Positions 1 to 7,481 of a DNA stretch of 14,782 nt are shown piece after piece; the first letter of the stretch is position 1, and each line of letters starts with the position of its first letter. Made by a program: the position numbers and the translations under genes. Below the pieces are notes generated by a model, which had not been told where the DNA came from, ran no database searches, and saw nothing but the letters and a program-made list of their open reading frames with translations. Source of the stretch: Smittium mucronatum (lineage: Eukaryota; Kickxellomycota; Harpellomycetes; Harpellales; Legeriomycetaceae); assembly GCA_001953115.1 (NCBI GenBank), contig LSSL01003221.1:1-14782 (forward strand), written 5' to 3'.

Positions 1-252
1 GATAACGCCCGCACAAATACAATTGAGCAATCTTTTGCTCAAAATAATAATTTTAGTGAAAGATTTTGTGTTTCTTTTCCCGATCCAACTCAGTTGGAGC
101 AGGTCGGAAAACTCCTTTGTGGTGATTCTAAAAAATCTTTTTGTCAGCTCCGCGCTGACGACGCCAGCCAAATAATCGAACTGGGAACAGCGAAATTTTT
201 AGATGGCATTCGTGTTGCCCGTCTATTAATACAGGAAATTGTTAGTAGATAA
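1..252 (+). CDS. C-terminal end of LINE ORF2 (reverse transcriptase polyprotein), partial
   Basis: Frame 1 is open from the window edge to TAA at 250-252, giving 83 residues with no start in view. The residues near 28-41 (FPDPTQLEQVGKLL) match copy B's SPDPAQLKQIKKLLG. The tail near residues 58-79 (ELGTAKFLDGIRVARLL) resembles the hydrophobic terminal helix that ends many LINE ORF2 proteins. The function would be the region downstream of reverse transcriptase, thought to bind nucleic acid. Odd point: where copy B has ETIEHLFLM, copy A has NTIEQSFAQ, so the His of the usual C-terminal zinc-binding motif is absent and the expected Cys is not evident. Copy A may therefore also be slightly decayed or belong to a divergent subfamily. 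The LINE assignment rests mainly on homology to B and C. Confidence 0.78.
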   Translation, partial: DNARTNTIEQSFAQNNNFSERFCVSFPDPTQLEQVGKLLCGDSKKSFCQLRADDASQIIELGTAKFLDGIRVARLLIQEIVSR

Positions 253-420
253 CCAGCCCCCTTGAACCAATTCCCAGTGGGTAAGGAGCTGTTAGAACGG
301 CGGAGCGGAGTTGGGTAGGAAATTTTTCGAAATTTTTCAACTTTTTTTAAAATTTTTATTAGTGTTTTTTTTCATTTTTATTAAGTTTAAAAATAAATTC
401 TGCGTAAAAAGAAAAAAAAA
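253..420 (+). terminator. LINE 3' UTR with AATAAA polyadenylation signal and A-tract (copy A)
   Basis: After the stop comes a GC-richer stretch (253-316), then T/A-rich sequence, AATAAA at 392-397, and an A-tract at 406-420 broken by a single G. The spacing of about 10-15 bases from hexamer to A-tract is what a polyadenylated transcript copied back into DNA would leave. Similarity to copy B stops at the A-tract, which marks the 3' boundary of the element. Confidence 0.6.
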
Positions 421-479
421 TTGGTACTAAGATACCAGACCAAGTGTACTAAATAACAAAAAACAGCTCTTTTTCGGTT

Positions 480-1250
480 TCCGTGTGGTAAAAATCACGG
501 TTCAATGGATCGATTTTATTCTATAAAACGAAAGCCAATAAAATCCAAGTAATAAAAGTTTTGAAGATTAACAGTTTTGTCACAAGTGGCAATTTTTTTA
601 CACAACGAAGATGTGTTCCTGAAACTTGGTGTATTAATTAAAAAACATCCGTACTGTTGTTATAAACTCTTTCCCAAAGCTTGGGAAAAGTGGGTTATAT
701 TAAAGGTCACTAATTTTAGAATTTGTAATTTTGTAAAAAAACTTAACAATTTTTCAATTTTTCAATTTTTGAGCCTATAAAAAGCTTAGCGGAAAAATTT
801 CAAATCGTCAAATCAGTGCTCCTGTAACCAGATAAGTGAATAGACTTCCATGAAATCGGGAAAATCAGAATTCTTCAGTTTTTGAGGGTTCAACTCCTGA
901 CCAATGCAAAAAACATCGACGGATAATTTAAATCTTTTAGCTATTTTTGCAAAAAAAAACCTCCAGAGACAATCGAGCACTTATTTTTAATGTGAGAAAA
1001 ATGAGAAAATGAGAAAATATACGTAGGAATAAAAAAGAGTAATTTTTCGAGTAAGTTTTCTTGATTCTTCTCCAGATCCAGCTCAGTTGAAGCAGATCAA
1101 AAAACTTCTTGGGTGGGGTCTAAAAAATTGTTTACTAGCTCCGAGCTGACAACACCAGCAAAATAATTGAATTTGGAACAGCTTTATTTTTGAATGACAT
1201 TCGTGTTTCCCGTTTATCTATAGTGGAAAGTATTTTTGATCACCATTCCC
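480..1250 (+). pseudogene. LINE ORF2 C-terminal remnant with FCKK..ETIEHLF zinc-binding motif (copy B)
   Basis: The reading runs through three frame blocks. In frame 1, about 577-770 gives KLFPKAWEKWVILKV, like the W...GI..V.D region after LINE thumb domains. In frame 0, 762-992 contains FEPIKSLAEKF, then IRILQFLRVQLLTNAKN (the counterpart of the usual F.yKLLH..LPTN segment), and FCKKKPPETIEHLFLM at 945-992. In frame 1, 991-1143 begins CEKNEKMRKY and includes SPDPAQLKQIKKLLG at 1069-1113. The FC....ETIEHLF..C pattern is a well-known C-terminal Cys/His motif of LINE reverse transcriptases, which makes this the firmest landmark in the left end. In-frame stops lie at 825, 837, 924, 1024 and 1030, with frameshifts near 765 and 991, so the gene is dead. 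A small triplication of atgagaaa at about 992-1018 sits just after the motif. Confidence 0.88.
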
Positions 1251-1404
1251 ATTGAACCAATGCCCAGTGAGTAATGAAATGCTAGAGCTGTGTAGTGGAG
1301 TTGGTATGGAAATTAATTCGAAAATTTACAACTTTTTTTTAAAAATTTTAATAGCGTTTTTGTTCATTTTTATCAAGTTTAGAAATAAATTATGCCTAAA
1401 AAAA
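1251..1404 (+). terminator. LINE 3' UTR of copy B
   Basis: This stretch aligns with 261-410 of copy A (TTGAACCAA, cagtg.gtaa, tggagttgg, aataaatt.tgc.taaaaa). It includes AATAAA at 1384-1389 and a 7-A tract at 1398-1404. An open frame crosses this stretch by chance, but there is no sign that it codes. Confidence 0.7.
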
Positions 1405-1712
1405 TGTCTAATTCGTGCATCTCTGCAAAACTAAACTATGGATAAATATATCAATGCGAGGTCCTAAGATCTTGTATATTAATATAAAAACATTGAAAAA
1501 GTCGATATCTATGTTGGTAATAAGTTTAGAAAAAATGTTAATACTATAAGAATTGTTGATTTGTAACTTTATCTCCAGCAAGAAGAGTGCCCCTAATCTC
1601 CAAATTTTTTTATATCGAATTTAAAAAATTCAAAAAATTCTGTTAATTACTACACTTTATCCTATTAAATTCACTAGTCCACAAATATTATCCAAAAAAA
1701 CAAAAACAAAAA
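1405..1712. other. AT-rich spacer, or 5' untranslated region of LINE copy C
   Basis: No coding signal was recognised. The stretch lies between the A-tract of copy B and the first ATG of copy C's ORF1, so it may be the 5' UTR and internal promoter region of copy C. The A-rich leader just before the ATG (1695-1712) suits an AT-rich eukaryotic start context. The true 5' end of copy C could be anywhere in this interval. Confidence 0.4.
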
Positions 1713-3385
1713 ATGAATAAAAACGTTAAAACTGCCACTACCCATCCCAATAAACGTGATAGAAAAGCATCTAAACGATTTCATAGCAAAAAAGTTGCGA
1801 TTGTATCAAATTTCTCAACAAAAAAATATAATTTTGCTGCTAATAAAAATATCTAAAAACAAAATGCAATTGAAAAAAATGCATAAGTATACTAAACCAG
1901 ATCCAAACCAAAAGAATTAATTTTCAATCAGACATATCTTTGATGGGGGGATTCAGCAAAAACTTAAAAAGCTTTACGATATCTTATCCAATTGCAAAAT
2001 TGGGATCTAGTGTTCCCAATTTACAGAAAGAGGGCATGGCTGCTTCAGCCATCAAAAAAATCTCAAAAAAAAATCCCAGAAATATATTATAATATGCATG
2101 AAGATTTTAAATCGAGAATAACGTATCTAATTTCCCACTCTGATGAAGATGTACGAAATCTTCCTGATCAATTTTACCAAGAGGTTGGATAAGAAGAAGA
2201 TGCGACTATAATTAACATCCCTAACTACAGGGATTTCGATATTTTATCTCTCGTAAAAATGATAAAATCCCAATTCGGACCGTTGTGTAGTATGAAATAT
2301 GTCAGCTTCTGGAATATTAAAGATACGATCACATTGTTGACAATTGGAATAAAAACATTTTTCAGTAAAAAAACATCGATACTTCTCTTCCATTGCTCTT
2401 ATTACTCCAGGAAGGGTAAATAAATCTCTTTTACCAAGGTTGTGAGCCCATTTGTAGTTTTTGCAAACAATATGGGTATTGGAAATCAGATTTTTTTGAG
2501 ATAAAGAATAAACAAATCCTTTGGAAATCCGGAAAAAACATGAATAATAAACTCTCCAAAATAAAAAAAATTAAAAAACCCCTATCAAAAAATGAAAAAA
2601 TAAAAAATGCAAAAAGTATTCGAGTAAATCCCAATAACCCAAAAATTAATATCGTTGCTATCAGCTTAGAAAACTCGAAATTATACAAAGGATATTTAGT
2701 AGGTCATGAAAAAGTCAGTCACATGGATATCATATTATCCGAAAAATAAAAGATTGTTAAAAACTCAAAACTCAGTAGCAGATATCGACAATAAACTTAA
2801 TAAAAACCCCAAATTAATTCTTCTGAGAAAATTAAAATAGGTCTATATAACTATTACGCACCTCTTGAATCATCTGATATGAAAAAAATAACAAATTCGA
2901 AATCAGATGATTATTTTGACTACGACTGATCATCCGAACTGTCCTATTTGGACTTTTCTGGATCTGATTTCGATCAAAAATAAAAATGAAAAAAACCCAT
3001 TAGTGAGTTAAGATGGACTTTTTAGCGAAGTTAATCTGATAATTAAAAAATACACTAGTGAATCTGGAAACTCCAAATACGGGGATTACACGATTCTTCA
3101 ATTCACAGAGATGGGAAGTATAATTTTTGGAATTTTAAAAAATGGAATATTCTATCATCTGTCTGGATATAACATGGAGCAATGAGTTTTCCTTATCATC
3201 AAAAAAGCAATATAATTCTAACAAAAAAATCAGGTAAATACAAAAAATTCATAAAAAACTCAATCTCTAAATACATAAATAAAATAATGGTTTTTAATGT
3301 TCCCGAACCGAGTGCTGAAACTGTAAAAAATCACTTTTTACACCAAATTAATCTCAAATACCACGATTTTATATCGATAAAATAA
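1713..3385 (+). pseudogene. LINE ORF1 pseudogene: basic N-terminus, RRM-like segments, CCHC zinc knuckle
   Basis: ORF1 proteins of this type bind the element's RNA as a ribonucleoprotein. Frame 0 runs from ATG 1713 to 2423, about 236 codons, broken by stops at 1854, 1884, 1893, 1941, 1965 and 2190. This continuity supports 1713 as the start. The N-terminus is Lys/Arg-rich (KRDRKASKRFHSKK). An RRM-like stretch follows at about 2199-2310 (ATIINIPN ... KMIKSQFGPLCSMKYV). The frame changes near 2420 to frame 2, with the zinc knuckle at 2453-2494 and a Lys-rich run. An acidic patch at about 2870-2980 includes SDDYFDYD. Frame 0 at 3012-3182 has another RRM-like half (GDYTILQF at 3081-3104, fitting RNP1). 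Frame 2 at 3182-3385 has VFNVPEP at 3290-3310, fitting RNP2. RRM plus CCHC is the known composition of type I/II LINE ORF1. The two RRM-like halves could be one domain duplicated or two domains; this is unresolved. Confidence 0.75.
2441..2494 (+). other. Damaged CCHC zinc knuckle in ORF1
   Basis: Frame 2 reads CEPICSFCKQYGYWKSDF. Aligned to the Gag/ORF1 knuckle C-x2-C-x4-H-x4-C, the two Cys are present (2453-2455 and 2462-2464) and the Gly before the His position is kept (2474-2476). The His has become Tyr (tat, 2477-2479) and the last Cys has become Phe (ttt, 2492-2494). The preceding FYQGCEPIC resembles the Y.GQP..C lead-in seen before many LINE knuckles. Both changes are consistent with single-base substitutions of cat/cac and tgt/ttc-type codons toward A or T. 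Confidence 0.72.
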
Positions 3386-3569
3386 AATAAATGATAGAAA
3401 GTTTAGAAATGAGGCTTATTCTACTAATGTAAACCGATAATTTCTCAGAAAATCGGAAATAATCAAAGTGAAAAATTCATTAGGAGCAAAAATAAGAATC
3501 TAAATTAATAAAAAAAATAGAAAAAAACTAAAAACTAACAAAATAATGCTTAATTGCAGTATCAGTATT

Positions 3570-4231
3570 ATAAAAGTGATGACATTTAACATTCGAGGAA
3601 TAAAATTTGTAAAAATGGAAATATAAATTATACTTATAACCCCCCCCCCCCCGACATTATAATAATTCAGTAAAAAAAAATTAATAAAAAATAGTATCGC
3701 TGAAAAATACTTGGATATACTAATATTTGATCTAAAAATGAGATTAAAAAAATAAGGAGATGGAATTTTGTTAGGATTCAGAAATAAATCCGGGATATAC
3801 ATTAAAAATATCTTAAATAATTTCACCTGAGTGACAGTCATGATCCAGGTGAAGAACCCATCCATATCGATTTTAAAATTATGAAGGTTAATGTACACAT
3901 ATCTTCATAGGGAATCGGAAAAAAAAGAACCATATAATAAATTAACATATTATTAAAAGACAAATTGAAGGCCTAATACCCTATATAACTTTGTGGTGAC
4001 CTCAGCTTGGACACAGCTAAAATATACCAGTTCTTAACTAAATCTGGGATAATTTTTGATCACGTACGAGTATATATTTCATATGGATCAAAATGGAATA
4101 AAAATTTTATGGGTTGAATTATTGGTCATATTTTTTATTATAATATGAGATCAAGTCCAAAAAGATGTATCTCCAACAAATAATTGACGTTTTTGAACAC
4201 TTTACTATTATTCAGAGTAAAAGATATCTAA
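3570..4231 (+). other. APE-type endonuclease domain remnant of ORF2
   Basis: Landmarks in order are: IKVMTFNIRGI at 3570-3602, the N-terminal Asn motif of APE endonucleases; PDIIIIQ at 3650-3670, where the catalytic QE glutamate codon is now TAA (3671-3673); GDGILLGFRNKSGI at 3756-3797; TYLHRES at 3897-3917, in the place of the usual Y.P...; GDLSLD at 3995-4012, matching GDFN; and IGHIFYYN near 4120, matching the DHIF segment, with Asp changed to Gly. The terminal SDH motif is not readable. A run of 13 C interrupts the frame just before PDIIIIQ. The domain would have cut the bottom strand of the target. Confidence 0.85.
3640..3652 (+). repeat. Poly-C tract (13 C)
   Basis: An uninterrupted C13 run lies inside the endonuclease relic. 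In frame it would encode prolines before Asp-Ile-Ile-Ile-Ile-Gln, and the normal domain has only one proline there. The run therefore probably expanded by slippage after the element died. Confidence 0.85.
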
Positions 4232-4879
4232 TACCACAGGGAAACTTCTAAAAAGGGGGATTTATCTAAAAAAATAGATCCGTTCAAGGAACAATTAATT
4301 TCAAGTTAACTATTCCTTATATCGGATAACTATTAAATCGACATAAACCAATTTTAATTCCTATTAAATGCAAAAAATGATGTTGAGAAGCCAAAAAAAA
4401 CTTGATTCAAAAAAAAATTTATGTAAAAAAAAACTCTTGAAACTTAATTTTCATATAACTACTAATTAATCTTTAAAAAATGTGAGAATTTATTAAACAA
4501 TCAAACAGAAAATTTGCAAAATGCGTTTCTTTTGTTCCTGTACTCTATAAATACCAAAATATAGTAACCGATGGTGAACCTAAAATAAAAATATAGCAAA
4601 TTTTCTTTGAGAATCTTGTAATGGATTCAAAATAGAACATTAGAACTATAGATGTGTGAAACTATGTTTTGTTATGAGATTGAAACATTCCAAGAATTTG
4701 AAGATCCAATAAAACGGTTATAAAAAACAACTGCACTAAAAAAATACCCAAAAATACAGCTTCTGTAGCCAAATAATCTCCAATAAGGTATTTAAACCGG
4801 TAAAATCAGAAATTTCACACACTTCAAAAATGTAAAAGTATATTTTTAAAATTTTAAGTAGAATCTATGACACACTATA

Positions 4880-5650
4880 CGTCCCTGAAATGATTTCTAC
4901 TACCATCGCGATCCCCGTTACCGAAAATTGGATATTAACGACTCAAAAAATTACAGTGTTGTTTCACTTATACCAATGTTTAAAAAATCCTAAAATAAGT
5001 ATTATTCAACATATTTTTAGATATCGGCTTATAATGTAAAATAGTAGAAAAAAAAAGATTAGACTTTAGATCTCAAGAGAAATGCGTTTCCCGGGAGAAA
5101 ATTTTGGCTGAAACTGTGAAAAGAAAAAAATTGATGGGCTTGGAAACTTGTGCAATGTTTTAAGATATTTTATAAGCTTATGGCTTTTTAACACGCATTT
5201 GATTTTTATATAAGCTGAGAAATATAAGAATTAGCTTAAATTTTTTAAAAAATATGAAAGAAATATATAACTTGTGTAAATTAAGAGTACGAATAGGTGA
5301 TATAATGGTGGTTGCACTCAAATATGAATGTGGTGTGCGACATCGATACCCGGCATAATTGATTTTTTTTTTTTGATAACTTTATTAAAGATATTTTCAA
5401 GGTGATTGAGGGGTTTTATGTTACATCGCTTCTTAAATTCATCTTCGGGCTTCTATTTAACTACGAAACTCTATTAATAGCAAATAAACCGGAATCGCTT
5501 CAAATTTATATATACGTGGCATCTTATTTCTCCAACACATAGGAAATTAAAATAAAAGCATCTAAATGCGGGATTCTCAGAATTGGATCCAAAATAAATC
5601 ACAGATTCACTTATCCGGGAAAAAAATTTGGAAATTTTATAGAAATATGA
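4880..5650 (+). other. Reverse transcriptase domain remnant of ORF2
   Basis: Landmarks: TTIAIPV near 4900 followed by DINDSKNY...VSLIPMFKK at 4931-4987, matching the GD..d.kNYR.iSL motif. Next, frame 1 at 5068-5355: SQEKC (5071-5085), then the motif A region F*DIL*AYG at 5158-5184, ancestral F.DF.KAYD, with the catalytic Asp at 5164-5166 kept. Then LYKLRNIRIS, IYNLCK..VRIGDI and GVRHRYPA at 5332-5355, matching GVRQG.PLSP. After a frameshift in the T12 run at 5363-5374, frame 2 at 5381-5647 gives FIKDIF..IEGFYV, GLLFNYETLLIANKPESLQ at 5447-5503 (ancestral FADDTLLIA), and KIKASKCGILRIGSK at about 5546-5590. The catalytic Asp pair of motif C is lost. Confidence 0.92.
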
Positions 5651-5698
5651 ATACCTTAGGTATATATTTAATTTAGATTGTTCTCCATCAACCGAAAT

Positions 5699-6110
5699 TT
5701 AAAAAAATAAAACTAAGGCACAAAATGAATTTTTTTGCGGGTATATATTCCTATCTAGATACAATCTGAAAACCTCTAAGAATTAAAATTTATAGACTTT
5801 TTTCTTATTTAAATTGGCTGATATGGTGTTGAGACATTCAGTATGGGTAAATGCCGAACCAAAATATTAAATACTGTTATATAAAAAGAAATAATGCTGG
5901 TTTCCGGAGAGGGCAAATAAAATGTTATGTAAAGACTCATAAACAAACTAGAGATAAAATCAGACTTTTTTAAAACCAGTTTAGTCCGTAGCGAACATAC
6001 CACAAATAGAAAAGTTTTAAAAATTGTATATCCTATTTAATTTAAAACCCCCAAAGATCTAGTATGCGGACGTGGATAACCAGAATATCAAGATTTCTAA
6101 AAAAAAATAT
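5699..6110 (+). other. Post-RT (thumb/connection) region of ORF2
   Basis: After a frameshift in an A-run (5701-5707), frame 1 reads KMNFFAGIYSYL...PLRIKI, the usual K......l.....PL.IK segment. Frame 2 then gives YGVETF at 5822-5839 and continues with KTSLVRS, matching the YG.E.WGM and later R-rich segment of LINE ORF2. TWITRISRFL near 6070-6100 matches a frequent tWi.R..rwL block. Stops lie at 5767, 5882 and 5915 among others. Confidence 0.75.
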
Positions 6111-6339
6111 CGCAATACCGATAATTTTTTTTAAACTGAAAAATCACTGGATAAACGTAAAAACTTGAATAAAAGATCAATTATCAGAAAATGAGCTCTA
6201 AATCTGGAGTTTAGATAAAATTTTAAGCCCTGCCTCTAAGCTAACAAATAGGTATCTAAAAAATATGAAGATTTCGAATCGGGTGATTTCGTACTATTCG
6301 AAGCCTGTAAAATGTAAAAATTGACAAAGTGTTTTTTTC

Positions 6340-6650
6340 CTATTTTTTCAAAAAAAATTTCAGAGTCAATTTCGCAAGTATTATTAGTCTGAGAAAAAAT
6401 GTGCAAAGTTTGTAGAAATACAATTGGATTATTTTTTTTTAGAAACATAATATAATTAAGAGTTTTTTTACCCAGGTAAGTTAAGTTGGAGAAGATTAGA
6501 AACCCCCTTTTAAGGTCTAAAAATTATTTTTTATAAGTTCTGTGATGACTAGTCATATCAAAGAGTTAAAGTTGGAGCAGATTTATTTTTGAATTGAATT
6601 CAAGATATCCTTATACTAGTAATTTAAGCAATTAATAAACAGAAATAAAA
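6340..6650 (+). other. ORF2 C-terminal remnant of copy C, homologous to copies A and B
   Basis: The stretch aligns at nucleotide level with copy B. The block cagagtcaatttcgcaagtatt at 6361 matches cagagacaatcgagcactta at 965, the codons of ETIEHL. The block gaagattagaaa near 6491, and ttggagcagatttatttttgaa near 6572, follow their counterparts in B in order. It is the most diverged of the three copies, and its Cys/His motif is no longer readable as protein. Confidence 0.8.
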
Positions 6651-6795
6651 TTGATCCAACCTCTGATGGGTACCTAGATGTGAAAGTTATGGTGCGGAGT
6701 TAGCCAGGAAATTTTTTCTGGAAAATTTTAGACTTTTATATACATGCTTAAATTCGTATTTTATTGATTTCTAAGTATTTCATTCATAAAAGAAT
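6651..6795 (+). terminator. LINE 3' UTR of copy C
   Basis: TTGATCCAA at 6651-6659 matches TTGAACCAA of A (262) and B (1252). The block gtgcggagttagccaggaaattt near 6690 matches gagcggagttgggtaggaaattt of A. The AATAAA has been lost (attcataaaag near 6782 stands in its place), so the exact 3' end is uncertain. Confidence 0.7.
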
Positions 6796-6945
6796 GATAA
6801 GAAACCTAAAAAATTCTATAAACTTTTTTCATGAAAGTGAAATGTATTACACCATAAATATGTACCTTGAAAATTTTAAATATCAATTTAAAAAATCCTT
6901 TCCAAAATTTTAAGCTCTTTTCATAATTTCTGAAGATTTCGGGCT

Positions 6946-6971
6946 AATTTTAAATTTTAAAATTTAAAATT
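6946..6971. repeat. Perfect 26-bp A/T palindrome
   Basis: AATTTTAAATTTT is followed directly by its own reverse complement. It contains only A and T, so it could arise by chance in this composition. It could also form a cruciform or mark a relic of an inverted duplication. Confidence 0.6.
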
Positions 6972-7481
6972 TTGTGCTTTAAACCAAATTTTTGGAACTC
7001 TCAAAGTTTTAAATCCCAGTAAAAAATAAAGAAGTGCGAATTGAAAAATTAAAAAGCTTTTTTAAAACGTGAAAACTATGTAAATCTATCAAGAATTAGA
7101 CCTAAGACAATATGTGTTCACCAAAAAAAATTTAAAAAAACAATATTTATTTTTTCTGAAACTATAATAAAAATTAATCTCTAACTTTGCGCTTCAGAAA
7201 AATCTATAATCTTAAAACATAATTTTTTTAAATTGGATTAGACTTAATCAAACCAAAAAAATAATTAGGGAAACCCTGGAACTTTTATAATCAAAACATA
7301 CAAAGAGAACTTAATAAGCGCAAAATAAATCTTTTTGATATAAAACTTCAGTTTCTCGTATATTAAACGTGTTATAAAAATAGTTAATCAATTATTTTTT
7401 TTGGATATATCAAAAAAATTCATAATTCATAAAAATTTATCACAATTATTAATATTGAAAAAAAAAAAAGTTTTAATGTGA

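Larger units (their letters stand above)
1..420 (+). mobile_element. LINE copy A: 3' end of a non-LTR retrotransposon, least decayed copy
   Basis: This is the end of ORF2 plus a 3' untranslated region that finishes in AATAAA and an A-tract. It is identified as a LINE by alignment to copies B and C downstream. Landmarks such as gatcca (82), the TTGAACCAA block (262-270) and the cggag-ttgg block near 301 recur in the same order at 1075, 1252 and about 1294, and in C at about 6651 and 6690. A and B align almost without gaps from 82 to 270, roughly three quarters identical by eye. Copy A keeps an open frame and is visibly richer in G+C than the other two, so it is probably the youngest. The element continues left, outside the window. 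Confidence 0.85.
421..1404 (+). mobile_element. LINE copy B: 5'-truncated, decayed retrotransposon copy
   Basis: Copy B carries only the last part of ORF2 and the 3' end. Similarity to copy C can be followed leftward to about 480 (cacggttcaatggatcgat against C's gcggacgtggataaccaga near 6066). Copy B therefore begins close to, or exactly at, the A-tract that ends copy A. A 5' truncation is typical of incomplete target-primed reverse transcription. The start could lie anywhere in 421-480. The end is set by an A-tract at 1398-1404, 9 bases after AATAAA at 1384-1389. Confidence 0.82.
3570..6650 (+). pseudogene. LINE ORF2 pseudogene: APE endonuclease, reverse transcriptase, Cys/His C-terminus
   Basis: ORF2 encodes the enzyme that nicks target DNA and reverse-transcribes the element RNA at the nick. 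The domains occur in canonical order and spacing on the plus strand, in all three frames because of indels. No single open stretch exceeds about 90 codons. The best preserved blocks are 3756-3953 (endonuclease middle), 3995-4231 (endonuclease end), 5071-5355 (RT, frame 1, four internal stops) and 5381-5647 (RT palm, frame 2, one TAG at 5540). The start codon is not identifiable; ORF2 may begin anywhere between about 3390 and 3570. The stretch 4232-4880, the usual linker between endonuclease and RT, is too decayed for me to align. Confidence 0.9.
1713..6795 (+). mobile_element. LINE copy C: near full-length, heavily decayed non-LTR retrotransposon
   Basis: A complete LINE order can be read on the plus strand: ORF1 with RRM-like segments and a CCHC-type zinc knuckle (1713 to about 3385), then ORF2 with APE-type endonuclease (about 3570-4231), reverse transcriptase (about 4880-5650), thumb/linker (about 5700-6100) and Cys/His C-terminus (about 6340-6640). 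The 3' end (6640 to about 6795) aligns with those of A and B. The length of about 5.1 kb fits an intact two-ORF LINE. Every domain carries stops and frameshifts. Endonuclease type, ORF1 type and the ETIEHLF motif suggest the broad L1-like group (L1, Tx1, Dictyostelium TRE), but the clade is not proven. Confidence 0.9.

Noticed and set aside
885..905. tRNA-like word gggttcaactcc
   Set aside because: No acceptor, D-arm or anticodon stem could be built around it; it lies in the coding relic of copy B.
1252..1434. Open frame of 60 codons
   Set aside because: It starts with TTG and lies across the 3' UTR of LINE copy B; the aligned region of copy A is noncoding.
2431..2688. Minus-strand open frame opposite the ORF1 relic
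   Set aside because: It is the antisense shadow of the zinc-knuckle and Lys-rich region; the Phe/Ile/Leu-rich product is what antisense of A-rich coding gives.
2640..2749. Sm/LSm-like protein fragment (SLENSKLYKGYLVG...MDIIL)
   Set aside because: It resembles Sm motif 1, but the spacing between the acidic position and Met-Asp is two residues too long, and the frame continues directly from the ORF1 zinc knuckle.
3500..3898. Minus-strand frame of 132 codons resembling a membrane protein
   Set aside because: It is antisense of the endonuclease relic; the glycines come from the C13 run and the hydrophobicity from A-rich sense DNA. The plus strand carries NIRGI, PDIIIIQ and GDGILLGF.
1713..5650. 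Ciliate-like code (TAA/TAG read as Gln), because many in-frame stops in the relics are TAA
   Set aside because: TGA stops also occur (1941, 2927, 3828, 5200), and repeated frameshifts and lost catalytic residues show plain decay. Copy A ends in TAA at a natural position.
5809..6448. Minus-strand frames at 5809-6003 and 6236-6448
   Set aside because: They lie antisense to the post-RT and C-terminal parts of ORF2, which have homologous support on the plus strand.
421..6795. Repeat-induced point mutation (fungal RIP) as the cause of AT-richness
   Set aside because: Differences between copies include many transversions (for example the FADD codons) and indels, not mainly C-to-T/G-to-A. Long A and T runs rather than TA-rich words dominate.
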